This document shows, piece after piece, positions 57,464 to 64,000 of a stretch of 64,000 bases of DNA. Made by a program: the position numbers and the translations under genes. Within the stretch, counting starts at the first letter, position 1. Every line of letters begins with the position of its first letter. The DNA lies in contig DBCR01000004.1 in NCBI GenBank assembly GCA_002293125.1, positions 62,001 through 126,000 of the forward strand, given 5' to 3'. The stretch is from Opitutia bacterium UBA953 (GTDB lineage: Bacteria > Verrucomicrobiota > Verrucomicrobiia > Opitutales > UBA953). The notes below the pieces were generated by a model. The model was not told where the DNA came from, searched no databases, and worked only from the letters and a program-made list of their open reading frames with translations.

Positions 57464-59477
57464 GGCGCGCTTGCGCGGCCTTGGCTGCGAACTGAAGGAA
57501 AGTGTCCTGCGCTCCCGGCGCGAGTCGTCCCATGGGCTCGCAGTTGACGTATTCACCGTCGCTAGCAAGGGCCTTGGCATCGCCTTGACGGTCGCGATAG
57601 ACGGCCAGGATTTCCTCTTCGATGCGACGGCGTACGTGGGCGGAGCGCAAGGGGAAGACGCACTCGATACGACGTTGGAAATTACGCGGCATCCAATCGG
57701 CGCTGCCCATGAGGAGGATGGGTTGCGCCTCGGCGTTCTCGAAGCGGAACAGTCGGCTGTGTTCGAGGAAGCGACCGAGGAAGCTGCGGACACGAATATG
57801 TTCGCTTTTACCGGCGATACCAGGCTTGAGGCAGCAGATGCCGCGGACCACAAGCTCGATGCGGACACCCGCCTGAGATGCTTCGTAAAGCGCGTTGATG
57901 ACCTCAGGGTCTACGAGGCTGTTGACCTTGGCGAAGATCGTCGCTGGCATCCCGGCTTTGGCGTTCGCGGTCTCGGCTTTGATGAGTTCCACGATGCGTC
58001 GCGCCAAGTCGAACGGCGCGATGAGGAGGTGCTTGAACTTGGGTCCGGCGAGGTTTCCGGTGAGGACGTTGAAGAGAAGTCCGACATCCGCCGTGATTTC
58101 CTCGTCGCAAGTCAGCAGGGAGAAGTCGGTGTAGATGCGGGCGGTCTTCGGGTTGTAGTTACCCGTACCGAGGTGGGCGTAGCGACGGAGTCCATCCTTT
58201 TCCTGACGCACGACGAGACAGGCCTTGCAGTGGGTCTTGAGGCCGGCGAGGCCGTAGACGACATGGGCGCCGGCCTCCTCGAGTTGGCGGGCCCACTCGA
58301 TGTTGTTAAGCTCGTCGAAACGGGCGCGGAGTTCGACCAAGGCGGTGACCTGCTTGCCGTTGCGCGCGGCCTCTTTGAGCGCCTCGACCACGGGAGAGTC
58401 GCCGCTGGTTCGGTAAAGGGTCAGCTTGATGGCCACCACCGTCTCGTCCTTGGCGGCCTGGCGGATGAAGTCGACGACGGGGGAGAAGGATTCGTAGGGA
58501 TGGTGAAGGATGATGTCATGCTCGGCGATGCGTTCGTAGAGCTTGGTGGGCTCCGTGCACTCAGGAGGAATCACCGATACGAAATTGGGGTACAGGAGTT
58601 CGGGTCGACCGACCATGTCGATCAGGCTTCCTAGGCGGAGCATATTGACCGGGCCGGGGATGCGGAAGGCGTTGTCGGAAGTAAGATGGATGGAATTCAG
58701 GAGCCACTGCATCTCGCCTTCGGGAACGTCGGCTTCGATTTCCAGCCGCACGGGCGCGCCTTTGCGCAAATTACGGATCTCATCCTCGATGGCTTCGAGC
58801 AGATTGACGGCTTCTTCCTCGTCGACGTAGAGATCGCTGTTGCGCGTGATGCGGAAGGCCCAGGAGCCTTGGAGTTCGAGTCCCGGGAAGAGCCGGTGGA
58901 TGAACAGCTGAATGACCTGGCTGAGGAAGGTGAAGCTCTTGCGATCCGATAGGCCGAGGATGCGCGGCAAGATGCGCGGGACGGGGACGACCGCCCGGCG
59001 TAGTTCACCAGAGGCCGGATCACGAAGCAGGGCCAGCAGGTAGAGACCTTTGTTGGTCAAGACCGGGAAGGGGTGTGAGGGGTCTATGGCCAGCGGGGTC
59101 AGCGCCGGGAGGATGTCACGATCGAACCGAGGGGACAGTTCGGTCCGGGCGCTATCGCTTAGCTGCTCGCGGGCGAGGACCTCGATGCCGTGGGCGGCGA
59201 GTGCAGGCAGCAGTTTCTGCTTCCAGCAAAGTTGTTGGGCGTGGACCAAGTCGCGGGTGCGTTGCAGGACGGAGGCGAGGAACTCCTTGGTGGCCGGATG
59301 GCTGGCGGACTCTTCCTGCTGCATGATGCCAGCGACGCGGATCTCGAAGAATTCGTCGAGATTCGAGCTGACAATCGAAAGAAAGCGTACGCGTTCGAGG
59401 AGGGGGACGGAGTCATCTTCGGCGAGTTCGAGGACACGACGATCGAAGCTTAGCCAACTGAGTTCGCGATTAAACAT
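57441..59477 (-). CDS. ppk: Polyphosphate kinase 1
   Basis: A 678-residue enzyme polymerising ATP gamma-phosphate into polyphosphate. N-terminal FNRELSWLSFDRRVLELAED, the core KLTLYRTSGDSPVVEALKEAA, RYAHLGTGNYNPKTARIYTDF with the phosphate-binding His, SADWMPRNFQRRIECVFPL and a typical final helix are present. It is full length. The 105-base upstream region holds a hairpin and a short inverted repeat (listed separately). The stop lies inside the lpxK 3' end. A Ppx/GppA gene at 22.7 kb could act on the same polymer. Confidence 0.95.
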   Translation of the reverse strand: MFNRELSWLSFDRRVLELAEDDSVPLLERVRFLSIVSSNLDEFFEIRVAGIMQQEESASHPATKEFLASVLQRTRDLVHAQQLCWKQKLLPALAAHGIEVLAREQLSDSARTELSPRFDRDILPALTPLAIDPSHPFPVLTNKGLYLLALLRDPASGELRRAVVPVPRILPRILGLSDRKSFTFLSQVIQLFIHRLFPGLELQGSWAFRITRNSDLYVDEEEAVNLLEAIEDEIRNLRKGAPVRLEIEADVPEGEMQWLLNSIHLTSDNAFRIPGPVNMLRLGSLIDMVGRPELLYPNFVSVIPPECTEPTKLYERIAEHDIILHHPYESFSPVVDFIRQAAKDETVVAIKLTLYRTSGDSPVVEALKEAARNGKQVTALVELRARFDELNNIEWARQLEEAGAHVVYGLAGLKTHCKACLVVRQEKDGLRRYAHLGTGNYNPKTARIYTDFSLLTCDEEITADVGLLFNVLTGNLAGPKFKHLLIAPFDLARRIVELIKAETANAKAGMPATIFAKVNSLVDPEVINALYEASQAGVRIELVVRGICCLKPGIAGKSEHIRVRSFLGRFLEHSRLFRFENAEAQPILLMGSADWMPRNFQRRIECVFPLRSAHVRRRIEEEILAVYRDRQGDAKALASDGEYVNCEPMGRLAPGAQDTFLQFAAKAAQARLSEQTEK

Positions 59478-59497
59478 AAAGGGATGGGGTTGTCCAC

Positions 59498-59513
59498 GTT
59501 TCCATCGGGAAAC
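59498..59513. repeat. Short inverted repeat before ppk
   Basis: GTTTCC, four bases (ATCG), then GGAAAC form a perfect 6-bp dyad about 20 bases before the ppk ATG (59477). It is too small for a terminator and no T run follows, so an operator is conceivable. It does not match a Pho box (CTGTCAT direct repeats). Confidence 0.35.
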
Positions 59514-59544
59514 TAGGCACTTCGCTTATTAAACTCCTCTTCAG

Positions 59545-59573
59545 GTCGGCAGGCAAACAAATGCCCTGCCGAC
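59545..59573. terminator. Hairpin after the Rsm22-like gene
   Basis: GTCGGCAGG and CCTGCCGAC form a 9-bp perfect stem around an 11-base loop, 9 bases downstream of the Rsm22-like stop on the minus strand. No clear U run follows on minus, so it is a weak terminator or a 3'-end-stabilising or attenuating hairpin ahead of ppk. Confidence 0.5.
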
Positions 59574-59582
59574 ATTGTTACA

Positions 59583-60752
59583 TTATGGTTCCCGAGGAGC
59601 CTCGGGCGTCCAAAACACCCTTAATTCCTCATGATTGGCCAAGCGTAATTTCGGAGAGGCCGGGTGCGGATGCTGGATAATGTCCCCGCGTCCGAAGGTA
59701 GCCGCCAGTTTTTTGACCTCATGTTTAGAGAGGCCGCGGGTCGGAACTTCGACCGATTCGATTGCGCCTTCGCGGATGGTGATGAAACGCAGCAAGCCCT
59801 TGATGATCTGGACGTCGGATATGAGACGGCTCAATCCGAGCGGAAGTGGAGCCAGGGGGGCGTCCGAGAAGGCGGCGAAAGAAAAGCGCACTTCACGTAG
59901 GTCCCGATGGAGGTGGCGGTTGACGAATTCGGTCGAGGCGGGAGCTTTCCAGGCCCGCGTCTCGTGGCTCCAATGCTCGCCGGGTCCGAGCTGCGGGTCA
60001 GGCAGGGCATCGAGTTCGGGCGCGATGCGGGTCATTTCTTCGGCCGCGACGTCGTCGCTGAGTTCCTGCAATCGTTCGGCGGTGATCCGTAAGGCCGGTT
60101 CAAGGATCAGGATGAGGCCGCCCGGGGCGAGCCTGGCCTTGAGTTCACCGAACCAGCGGAGCAGGGCGGCGTGGTCGAGTTGAGGCATCTCGTTCATGAC
60201 GAAGCCGGCGACGATGAGGTCGAAGGGGCCTTCGGGCCAAGTCTCCGGTCGCGATGCGTCACCGATACGGGTCTTCGTCTCCACATCCTCACCAAGGGTG
60301 GCCTGGGCGAAGGACTCCATCGAAGCCAAGGCACACGGTGACTTATCTACTCCGTGTAGTTTAATCTTTTTGATACCGGCTTGGCGGAGACGATAGGCAG
60401 CCGCGACGCCGCAAGACCCTGGGCCAGAGCCGAGGTCGAGAATCGCCGGGACTTGGCTCGAAGGCTTCCAGCCGCGGAGTCCACAGGTCTGGGCCAGTGC
60501 GATAGAAGTGCGGGTGAAGCTCTGGGGCAGGAAAAATACGCCATAGGCCGCGAGCAGCCTGGGGTCCGCGAAGTAGTCGGGGAATTTCTTACCGGGACGC
60601 TCGGTGGTGAAGAGGTCTGAAAGATGCGCCACGGCGGGTGTCATGCGCTCGAGGGCTTCATCACCGAGCTTTTCCGCTACCAGTTCGGCTTGGCCGACCC
60701 AGAACGCCTCCGCTTCGACCGGGTAGGCGATGGACGAATTAGTTGGCGACAT
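59583..60752 (-). CDS. Rsm22-like rRNA methyltransferase-family protein
   Basis: A 389-residue class I SAM methyltransferase. AILDLGSGPGSCGVAAAYRL is the SAM loop, followed by LHGVDKSPCALASMESFAQ, FDLIVAGFVMNEMPQ and LKARLAPGGLILILEPALRITAERLQ. The last segments resemble Rsm22, a mitochondrial ribosome small-subunit assembly factor whose bacterial relatives are uncharacterised. The C-terminal part has VEVPTRGLSKHEVKKLAATFGRGDI. Rsm22 Cys ligands for an iron-sulfur cluster are not obvious. Its ATG lies 14 bases inside recR's 3' end, so translation is probably coupled. Confidence 0.8.
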   Translation of the reverse strand: MSPTNSSIAYPVEAEAFWVGQAELVAEKLGDEALERMTPAVAHLSDLFTTERPGKKFPDYFADPRLLAAYGVFFLPQSFTRTSIALAQTCGLRGWKPSSQVPAILDLGSGPGSCGVAAAYRLRQAGIKKIKLHGVDKSPCALASMESFAQATLGEDVETKTRIGDASRPETWPEGPFDLIVAGFVMNEMPQLDHAALLRWFGELKARLAPGGLILILEPALRITAERLQELSDDVAAEEMTRIAPELDALPDPQLGPGEHWSHETRAWKAPASTEFVNRHLHRDLREVRFSFAAFSDAPLAPLPLGLSRLISDVQIIKGLLRFITIREGAIESVEVPTRGLSKHEVKKLAATFGRGDIIQHPHPASPKLRLANHEELRVFWTPEAPREP

Positions 60753-61341
60753 CGCGACGTCCCTCCAGCGCGCTGCGTAGCGTGGCCGGATCGGCGAAAG
60801 TCAGACCGCTGCCGCTGGGTAGGCCGAAGCCGATGCGAGAGATCTTGATCGTGGGGCGAACCGCATGGATTGCTTCGCTGATATAATGACAGGTCGCTTC
60901 GCCTTCGATGTCGTTGCCGAGGGCTAGGACGACTTCCGTGATGGGTTCGTCCTTCAGGCGTTGTTCGAAGCTGGCCAGGTTGAGCTGGTCGGGTCCGACG
61001 CCGTTTATGGGTGAAAGCCGGCCATGCAGGACGTGATAGGTGCCGCGATAGGCGGCAGAGCGCTCGATAGCCATCAGGTCGGGTACTTGTTCGACGACAC
61101 AGATAGACCCAGGTTCCCGCTTGGGTTCGAGGCAAATGGGGCAGAGTTCAGCCTCGGCAAGGCTTCCGCAGCGGGCGCAGCGTCGGACCGCGGCGGCGGC
61201 GGATTGCAGGGATTCAAGCAGTGGCGTCAACTTGCCCGGACGCTCAACCAGTAGATGCAGGGCGATGCGTTCGGCGGAGCGATGCCCCATGCCCGGGAGC
61301 ATCTTAAGGAGTTGGCGAACCTTGTCGAAAGAGGGAGTCAC
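60739..61341 (-). CDS. recR: Recombination mediator RecR
   Basis: A 200-residue RecR with the N-terminal helix-hairpin-helix LLKMLPGMGHRSAERIALHLL, four-Cys zinc finger RRCARCGSLAEAELCPICLE, the TOPRIM segment ICVVEQVPDLMAIERS and C-terminal Walker-like GLPSGSGLTFADPATLRSAL. It acts with RecO/RecF in gap repair. The start is GTG 61339-61341, 6 bases after ybaB's stop. ybaB-recR is a widely conserved pair, so ybaB, recR and the Rsm22-like gene form a unit. Confidence 0.96.
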   Translation of the reverse strand: MTPSFDKVRQLLKMLPGMGHRSAERIALHLLVERPGKLTPLLESLQSAAAAVRRCARCGSLAEAELCPICLEPKREPGSICVVEQVPDLMAIERSAAYRGTYHVLHGRLSPINGVGPDQLNLASFEQRLKDEPITEVVLALGNDIEGEATCHYISEAIHAVRPTIKISRIGFGLPSGSGLTFADPATLRSALEGRRDVAN

Positions 61342-61347
61342 GAGGGA

Positions 61348-61653
61348 TTACATCCCGGGCAGGGAGAAACCAGCCGTGGCCTTCGACATCGTGGCTTCGT
61401 GGAGCTCGCGAGCCTTGGCTGAAGCCTCTTGCAGGGCGGCGACGAGGGCCTGCTCGACCATCGCCTTGTCCTCTTTGATGAACTCCGGGTCGATCGTCAG
61501 GGCGAGGACCAGACCATGGCCGTTGACCGTGATCTTGATCGCGCCACCGCCATGAGAAACCTCGAGTTTCTCCGTGGTGAGCTGCTGTTGGGCCTCCGCG
61601 ATGCCACGCTGCATCTTCTGGGCCTGTTTGAGGAGTTTGCCTACGCCTGCCAT
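61348..61653 (-). CDS. ybaB: YbaB/EbfC nucleoid-associated protein
   Basis: A 101-residue DNA-binding protein: KLLKQAQKMQRGIAEAQQQL, LEVSHGGGAIKITVNGHGLV and IDPEFIKEDKAMVEQALVAAL. The length and composition are standard. It forms a dimer binding DNA with modest specificity. It precedes recR by 6 bases and is divergent from the DUF971 gene. Confidence 0.94.
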   Translation of the reverse strand: MAGVGKLLKQAQKMQRGIAEAQQQLTTEKLEVSHGGGAIKITVNGHGLVLALTIDPEFIKEDKAMVEQALVAALQEASAKARELHEATMSKATAGFSLPGM

Positions 61654-61751
61654 AAGTCCGTCCAGACTCCCGAGCCCGGCGGGGGAGTCAAGGTCGTCCC
61701 GTCGCCCGCTCCCTGCTTGCCACCCTCTCGACAGGTCTCAGGTTGGTGGCC

Positions 61752-62054
61752 ATGCGGCCGCCGCGAGACCTTCAGATTATCGGTGATTTTGTCGCCATCA
61801 CCTGGGAAGACGGCCGGGAGCAATGCCTCCGCGCCGAACTCCTCCGTGAGCTTTCGCCGAGCGCCGAGAACATGGGTGAGGTCGACATCCTCGGGCAGCG
61901 TTGGGGGGGCGACGGCCCTCGACGGTTCCCGGGTGTCGTCGTCACCGGATTGAGCCGCGTCGGCAACTATGCCGTCACCTTGGAGTTCAGCGACGGACAT
62001 CGTACAGGGATCTACAGTTGGGAATACCTAAGCTCCATCGAGGGCACGAAATAA
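61752..62054 (+). CDS. DUF971-domain protein
   Basis: A 100-residue protein. VAITWEDGREQCLRAELLRELSP and the C-terminal YAVTLEFSDGHRTGIYSWEYL match DUF971, the domain also found at the N-terminus of gamma-butyrobetaine hydroxylase and sometimes fused to Mrp/ApbC. It may bind iron or an iron-sulfur assembly factor, which is not proven. I start at ATG 61752. A T run (TTTTTT) begins two bases after the stop codon, but no hairpin precedes it. Confidence 0.88.
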   Translation: MRPPRDLQIIGDFVAITWEDGREQCLRAELLRELSPSAENMGEVDILGQRWGGDGPRRFPGVVVTGLSRVGNYAVTLEFSDGHRTGIYSWEYLSSIEGTK

Positions 62055-62092
62055 TTTTTTACAGATTGCCCTCTGTCTGATTTCGGTCACGT

Positions 62093-62098
62093 GAGGAG
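62093..62098 (+). promoter_or_regulatory. Purine-rich ribosome site before phoH
   Basis: GAGGAG ends 2 bases before the GTG at 62101. The spacing is short, but no other start allows the first PIN strand (YVLDTNVLIHD), so this decides the GTG start. Confidence 0.4.
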
Positions 62099-62100
62099 AT

Positions 62101-63636
62101 GTGAAAAAGACTTACGTCCTGGACACCAACGTACTCATTCACGATCCCGAGTCCCTGTTCAAGTTCGATGAGCACATCGTCGCAGTGCCTGTCGAGGTCT
62201 TATCTGAGCTCGATCGTCTCAAGACGCAACAAGGTCAACTCGGAGCCAGCGCACGACGGGTTAATCGTTCGATTCGAAGCCTCTTTGAGGACCGTCCTCT
62301 CAAGGAAATCGCTGAGGGTGATCCCTCTAAGCCTGGCGCCCTGCACGCCAAGCTGCGTGACGGCGGCGAGCTTCGCATCGTCATCAACGAATCACTCATT
62401 CGCGATCACTTCAATGGCGCCAAGGCCGATCGAGTCCGCGCCGTGTTCATGCAGGTCGACGCCCCGGACCATCGCATCATCGCTTCCGCGATCTACCTGC
62501 GCGACACCTCCAAGGGTCCGGTGATCCTCGTCACCAAGGACGCCTGCATGGCGCTCAAGGCCCAAGCCCTCGGAGTGGACGTCCAGGATTATCGTAACGA
62601 CCGCGTTGAGACCAGCGATGAAGGCGAATACCGTACCATCAAGGTGACCGCCGCGGCCATGCGTGACTTCCGTGAGCTCGGCCAAGTTCAGGTGAAGGTG
62701 AAGGAGGAGCCGCCCCTTATCCTGAACGAGTACGTGATGTTTACGTCCGATTCCTGGACCGAACCCGCCCGCCATGTGGGCGGAGGCGCTTTCGTACCTC
62801 TCGGACTTTATCGCGAGTTCATGTCTTCCGATAGTGGCTCCCGTAAGGGTCTGCAGATGCCCCGTGGAATGCGTGTCATCCCGAAGAACTTCGAGCAGTG
62901 GATCTTCCTCGACGCTCTCTTGAATCCGGAGATCCGTCTCGTCACCTGCTTCGGTCGCGCCGGTACCGGCAAGACGTTCCTTTCCATCGCCGCGGCTCTT
63001 TCGCAGGTCCTCAGCGATTTCTCGCCTTATAAGAAACTCTACGTCTCCCGCCCGGTGGTCCAGATCGGTAAAGACATCGGCGCCCTCCCTGGCTCCAAGG
63101 AGGAAAAACTCTCTCCTTACATCCAGCCTTACTTCGACAACCTCGAGGTCCTCTTTTCCAAGAACGGCAATTCCGCACCCACGCCGTTGGCCAAGGAGGT
63201 CGTGGCCACTGATTCGCAACGTCGGCAGAAGAAGGCACAGGCGATGAAGGCCCCTCAACCTATTTTCGGTTCGCAGTTCCAGGCCGTCAATCAGCCGCGT
63301 AAGCCTTACCAGTGGCTCATCGATTCCGGTCTCATCGAGATCGAAGCGATGACCTTCATCCGTGGTCGCTCGATCGGCCATGCCTTCATGATCGTGGACG
63401 AGGCGCAGAACATGACCCCGCACGAAGCGAAGACGGTCATCACGCGTATCGGCGAAGGCTCCAAGGTCGTCCTCATCGGCGACTTGGATCAGGTCGACAC
63501 CCCCTACCTCGACGGCAAGTCCAACGGGCTTATTCATACCCATGAGCGCATGAAGGGCCACGCCATCATCGCCAACGTGCGACTGATCAGTGGTGTCCGC
63601 AGCGCCCTGTCCGAGCTCGCGGCTCAGCTGATGTGA
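62101..63636 (+). CDS. PIN-PhoH family ATPase/ribonuclease
   Basis: A 511-residue two-domain protein. Residues 1-140 form a PIN RNase domain: TYVLDTNVLIHDP, ELDRLKT, and the acidic DAPDHRIIASAIYL and LVTKDACMALKAQALG. Residues 230-500 form a PhoH ATPase: CFGRAGTGKTFLSIAAAL (Walker A), HAFMIVDEAQNMTPHEAKTVITRIGEG (Walker B) and GDLDQVDTPYLDG. Such PhoH2 proteins act as RNA helicase/RNases, sometimes as toxins when paired with an antitoxin; no antitoxin gene is evident. The GTG start is set by the PIN strand. It is followed by mutS. Confidence 0.92.
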   Translation: MKKTYVLDTNVLIHDPESLFKFDEHIVAVPVEVLSELDRLKTQQGQLGASARRVNRSIRSLFEDRPLKEIAEGDPSKPGALHAKLRDGGELRIVINESLIRDHFNGAKADRVRAVFMQVDAPDHRIIASAIYLRDTSKGPVILVTKDACMALKAQALGVDVQDYRNDRVETSDEGEYRTIKVTAAAMRDFRELGQVQVKVKEEPPLILNEYVMFTSDSWTEPARHVGGGAFVPLGLYREFMSSDSGSRKGLQMPRGMRVIPKNFEQWIFLDALLNPEIRLVTCFGRAGTGKTFLSIAAALSQVLSDFSPYKKLYVSRPVVQIGKDIGALPGSKEEKLSPYIQPYFDNLEVLFSKNGNSAPTPLAKEVVATDSQRRQKKAQAMKAPQPIFGSQFQAVNQPRKPYQWLIDSGLIEIEAMTFIRGRSIGHAFMIVDEAQNMTPHEAKTVITRIGEGSKVVLIGDLDQVDTPYLDGKSNGLIHTHERMKGHAIIANVRLISGVRSALSELAAQLM

Positions 63637-63692
63637 GCAACTTCCCGCCCCTCGGGGGTGGGGGAGGGTAGTCCGTTCTTGCGCACACGTTT

Positions 63693-63709
63693 GCAGGGAG
63701 TTTCCCTGC
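63693..63709 (+). repeat. Hairpin just before mutS start
   Basis: GCAGGGA and TCCCTGC form a perfect 7-bp stem with a 3-base loop, ending 5 bases before the GTG at 63715. It would cover any ribosome site, or may only be a chance GC-rich dyad. If translation starts at the upstream in-frame TTG (63679 or 63691), the hairpin is coding. Confidence 0.35.
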
Positions 63710-63714
63710 TCGCA

Positions 63715-64000
63715 GTGGAAAAGGAAACCCCGATGCAGCGGCAGTACCGCGAGTTTCGTGAGAAACTCGCCCCGGGCACGGTCTTGTTTTTTCGCCTGGG
63801 CGACTTCTATGAGGTCTTCGGCGAGGATGCCGTGGTGGCAGCCAAGGTCCTTGGCCTGACGCTCACGAAACGTCACGAGACACCGATGGCTGGCTTGCCA
63901 CATCATGCCGCACCCGCCTACGTGAACCGTCTCCTTGCTGCCGGCTGGAAGGTTGCGATCTGCGATCAGCTCGAAGCGCCGGTCGCCGGTAAACTGGTCC
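63715..64000 (+). CDS. mutS: DNA mismatch repair protein MutS (5' fragment)
   Basis: The first 95 codons of MutS, cut by the window end. The visible N-terminal mismatch-recognition domain has ETPMQRQYREFREKL, VLFFRLGDFYEVFGEDAVVAA (the Phe-X-Glu mismatch-probing motif falls in FYEVF) and LTKRHETPMAGLPHHAAPAYV. These closely follow E. coli MutS numbering. I start at GTG 63715, but TTG 63691 or 63679 in the same frame cannot be excluded. Identification is secure. Confidence 0.9.
   Translation, partial: MEKETPMQRQYREFREKLAPGTVLFFRLGDFYEVFGEDAVVAAKVLGLTLTKRHETPMAGLPHHAAPAYVNRLLAAGWKVAICDQLEAPVAGKLV

Noticed and set aside
62101..63636. Toxin-antitoxin pair (PhoAT) around the PIN-PhoH gene
   Set aside because: No small antitoxin frame precedes it. 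The upstream gene is a conserved DUF971 protein, so a stand-alone PhoH2 is simpler.
62392..63906. 504-codon open frame on the minus strand opposite phoH
   Set aside because: High GC makes long antisense frames common. The translation has no recognisable motifs, while the plus strand encodes a clear PIN-PhoH protein and MutS.

Overview
This 64 kb window reads as ordinary, densely packed chromosome from a high-GC, Gram-negative, respiring bacterium. Envelope genes (lpxK, an LpxR-like lipid A deacylase, a complete Mla/Mce lipid transporter, Tat, DsbD, an OmpA-type lipoprotein) show a diderm. A complete 2-oxoglutarate dehydrogenase operon and a Sco-type protein indicate respiratory metabolism. 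A secreted sulfatase, a YHYH-domain protein, a DUF5069 protein, an Rsm22-like methyltransferase and a PIN-PhoH protein fit the Planctomycetota-Verrucomicrobiota-Chlamydiota group, most likely Verrucomicrobiota (Opitutae-like). That placement is inference, because there is no rRNA gene in the window. I see no phage, insertion sequence, CRISPR array or tRNA gene, and no gene-free gap above about 175 bases.

Layout. 1-5.4 kb (minus): ruvX-truA, then an exported-protein run (YHYH protein, sulfatase, PEBP-like protein, HupE-like membrane protein cut by the window edge). 5.5-7.3 kb (plus): a MoeB/ThiF-rhodanese fusion and an OmpA lipoprotein, closed by a strong bidirectional terminator. 7.4-12 kb (minus): prfB, a permuted-ATP-grasp-like protein and a DsbD with an unusual domain order. 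12.2-14.7 kb (plus): a double M16 peptidase. 14.7-21.6 kb (minus): an eight-gene, mostly overlapping unit of mlaE-mlaF-mlaD-lipoprotein-DUF5069-SPOUT-like-unknown-MFS permease. 21.7-25.3 kb (plus): lpxR-like, Ppx/GppA, Sco and a His-rich exported protein. 25.3-33.9 kb (minus): valS followed by six amino-sugar genes.

Second half. 34.0 kb: the SRP 4.5S-type RNA (plus). 34.2-39.8 kb (minus): sucA-sucB-lpd. 39.9-42.5 kb (plus): a SNF2 helicase. 42.5-45.5 kb (minus): trpC-rsmA-rimO. 45.6-48.2 kb (plus): mazG, a YgjP-like metalloprotease, a Nudix hydrolase and a DUF374 acyltransferase. 48.2-49.1 kb (minus): tatA and ribE. 49.2-51.9 kb (plus): acylphosphatase and an ABC transporter. 51.9-56.2 kb (minus): topoisomerase III, and panD with a class V aminotransferase. 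56.3-57.5 kb (plus): lpxK. 57.4-61.7 kb (minus): ybaB-recR-Rsm22-like and ppk1. 61.8-64 kb (plus): DUF971, PIN-PhoH and the start of mutS.

The most interesting items are: the amino-sugar operon, which pairs a PIG-L deacetylase, a ROK protein and NagB with a NahK-like sugar-1-kinase, a nucleotidyltransferase and an epimerase; the Mla operon that also carries a decayed SPOUT-like protein and an unrecognised protein; the DsbD with its thioredoxin domain ahead of the membrane domain; a two-repeat His-rich protein coupled to Sco; and Gly/Lys-rich tracts shared by three neighbouring exported proteins.
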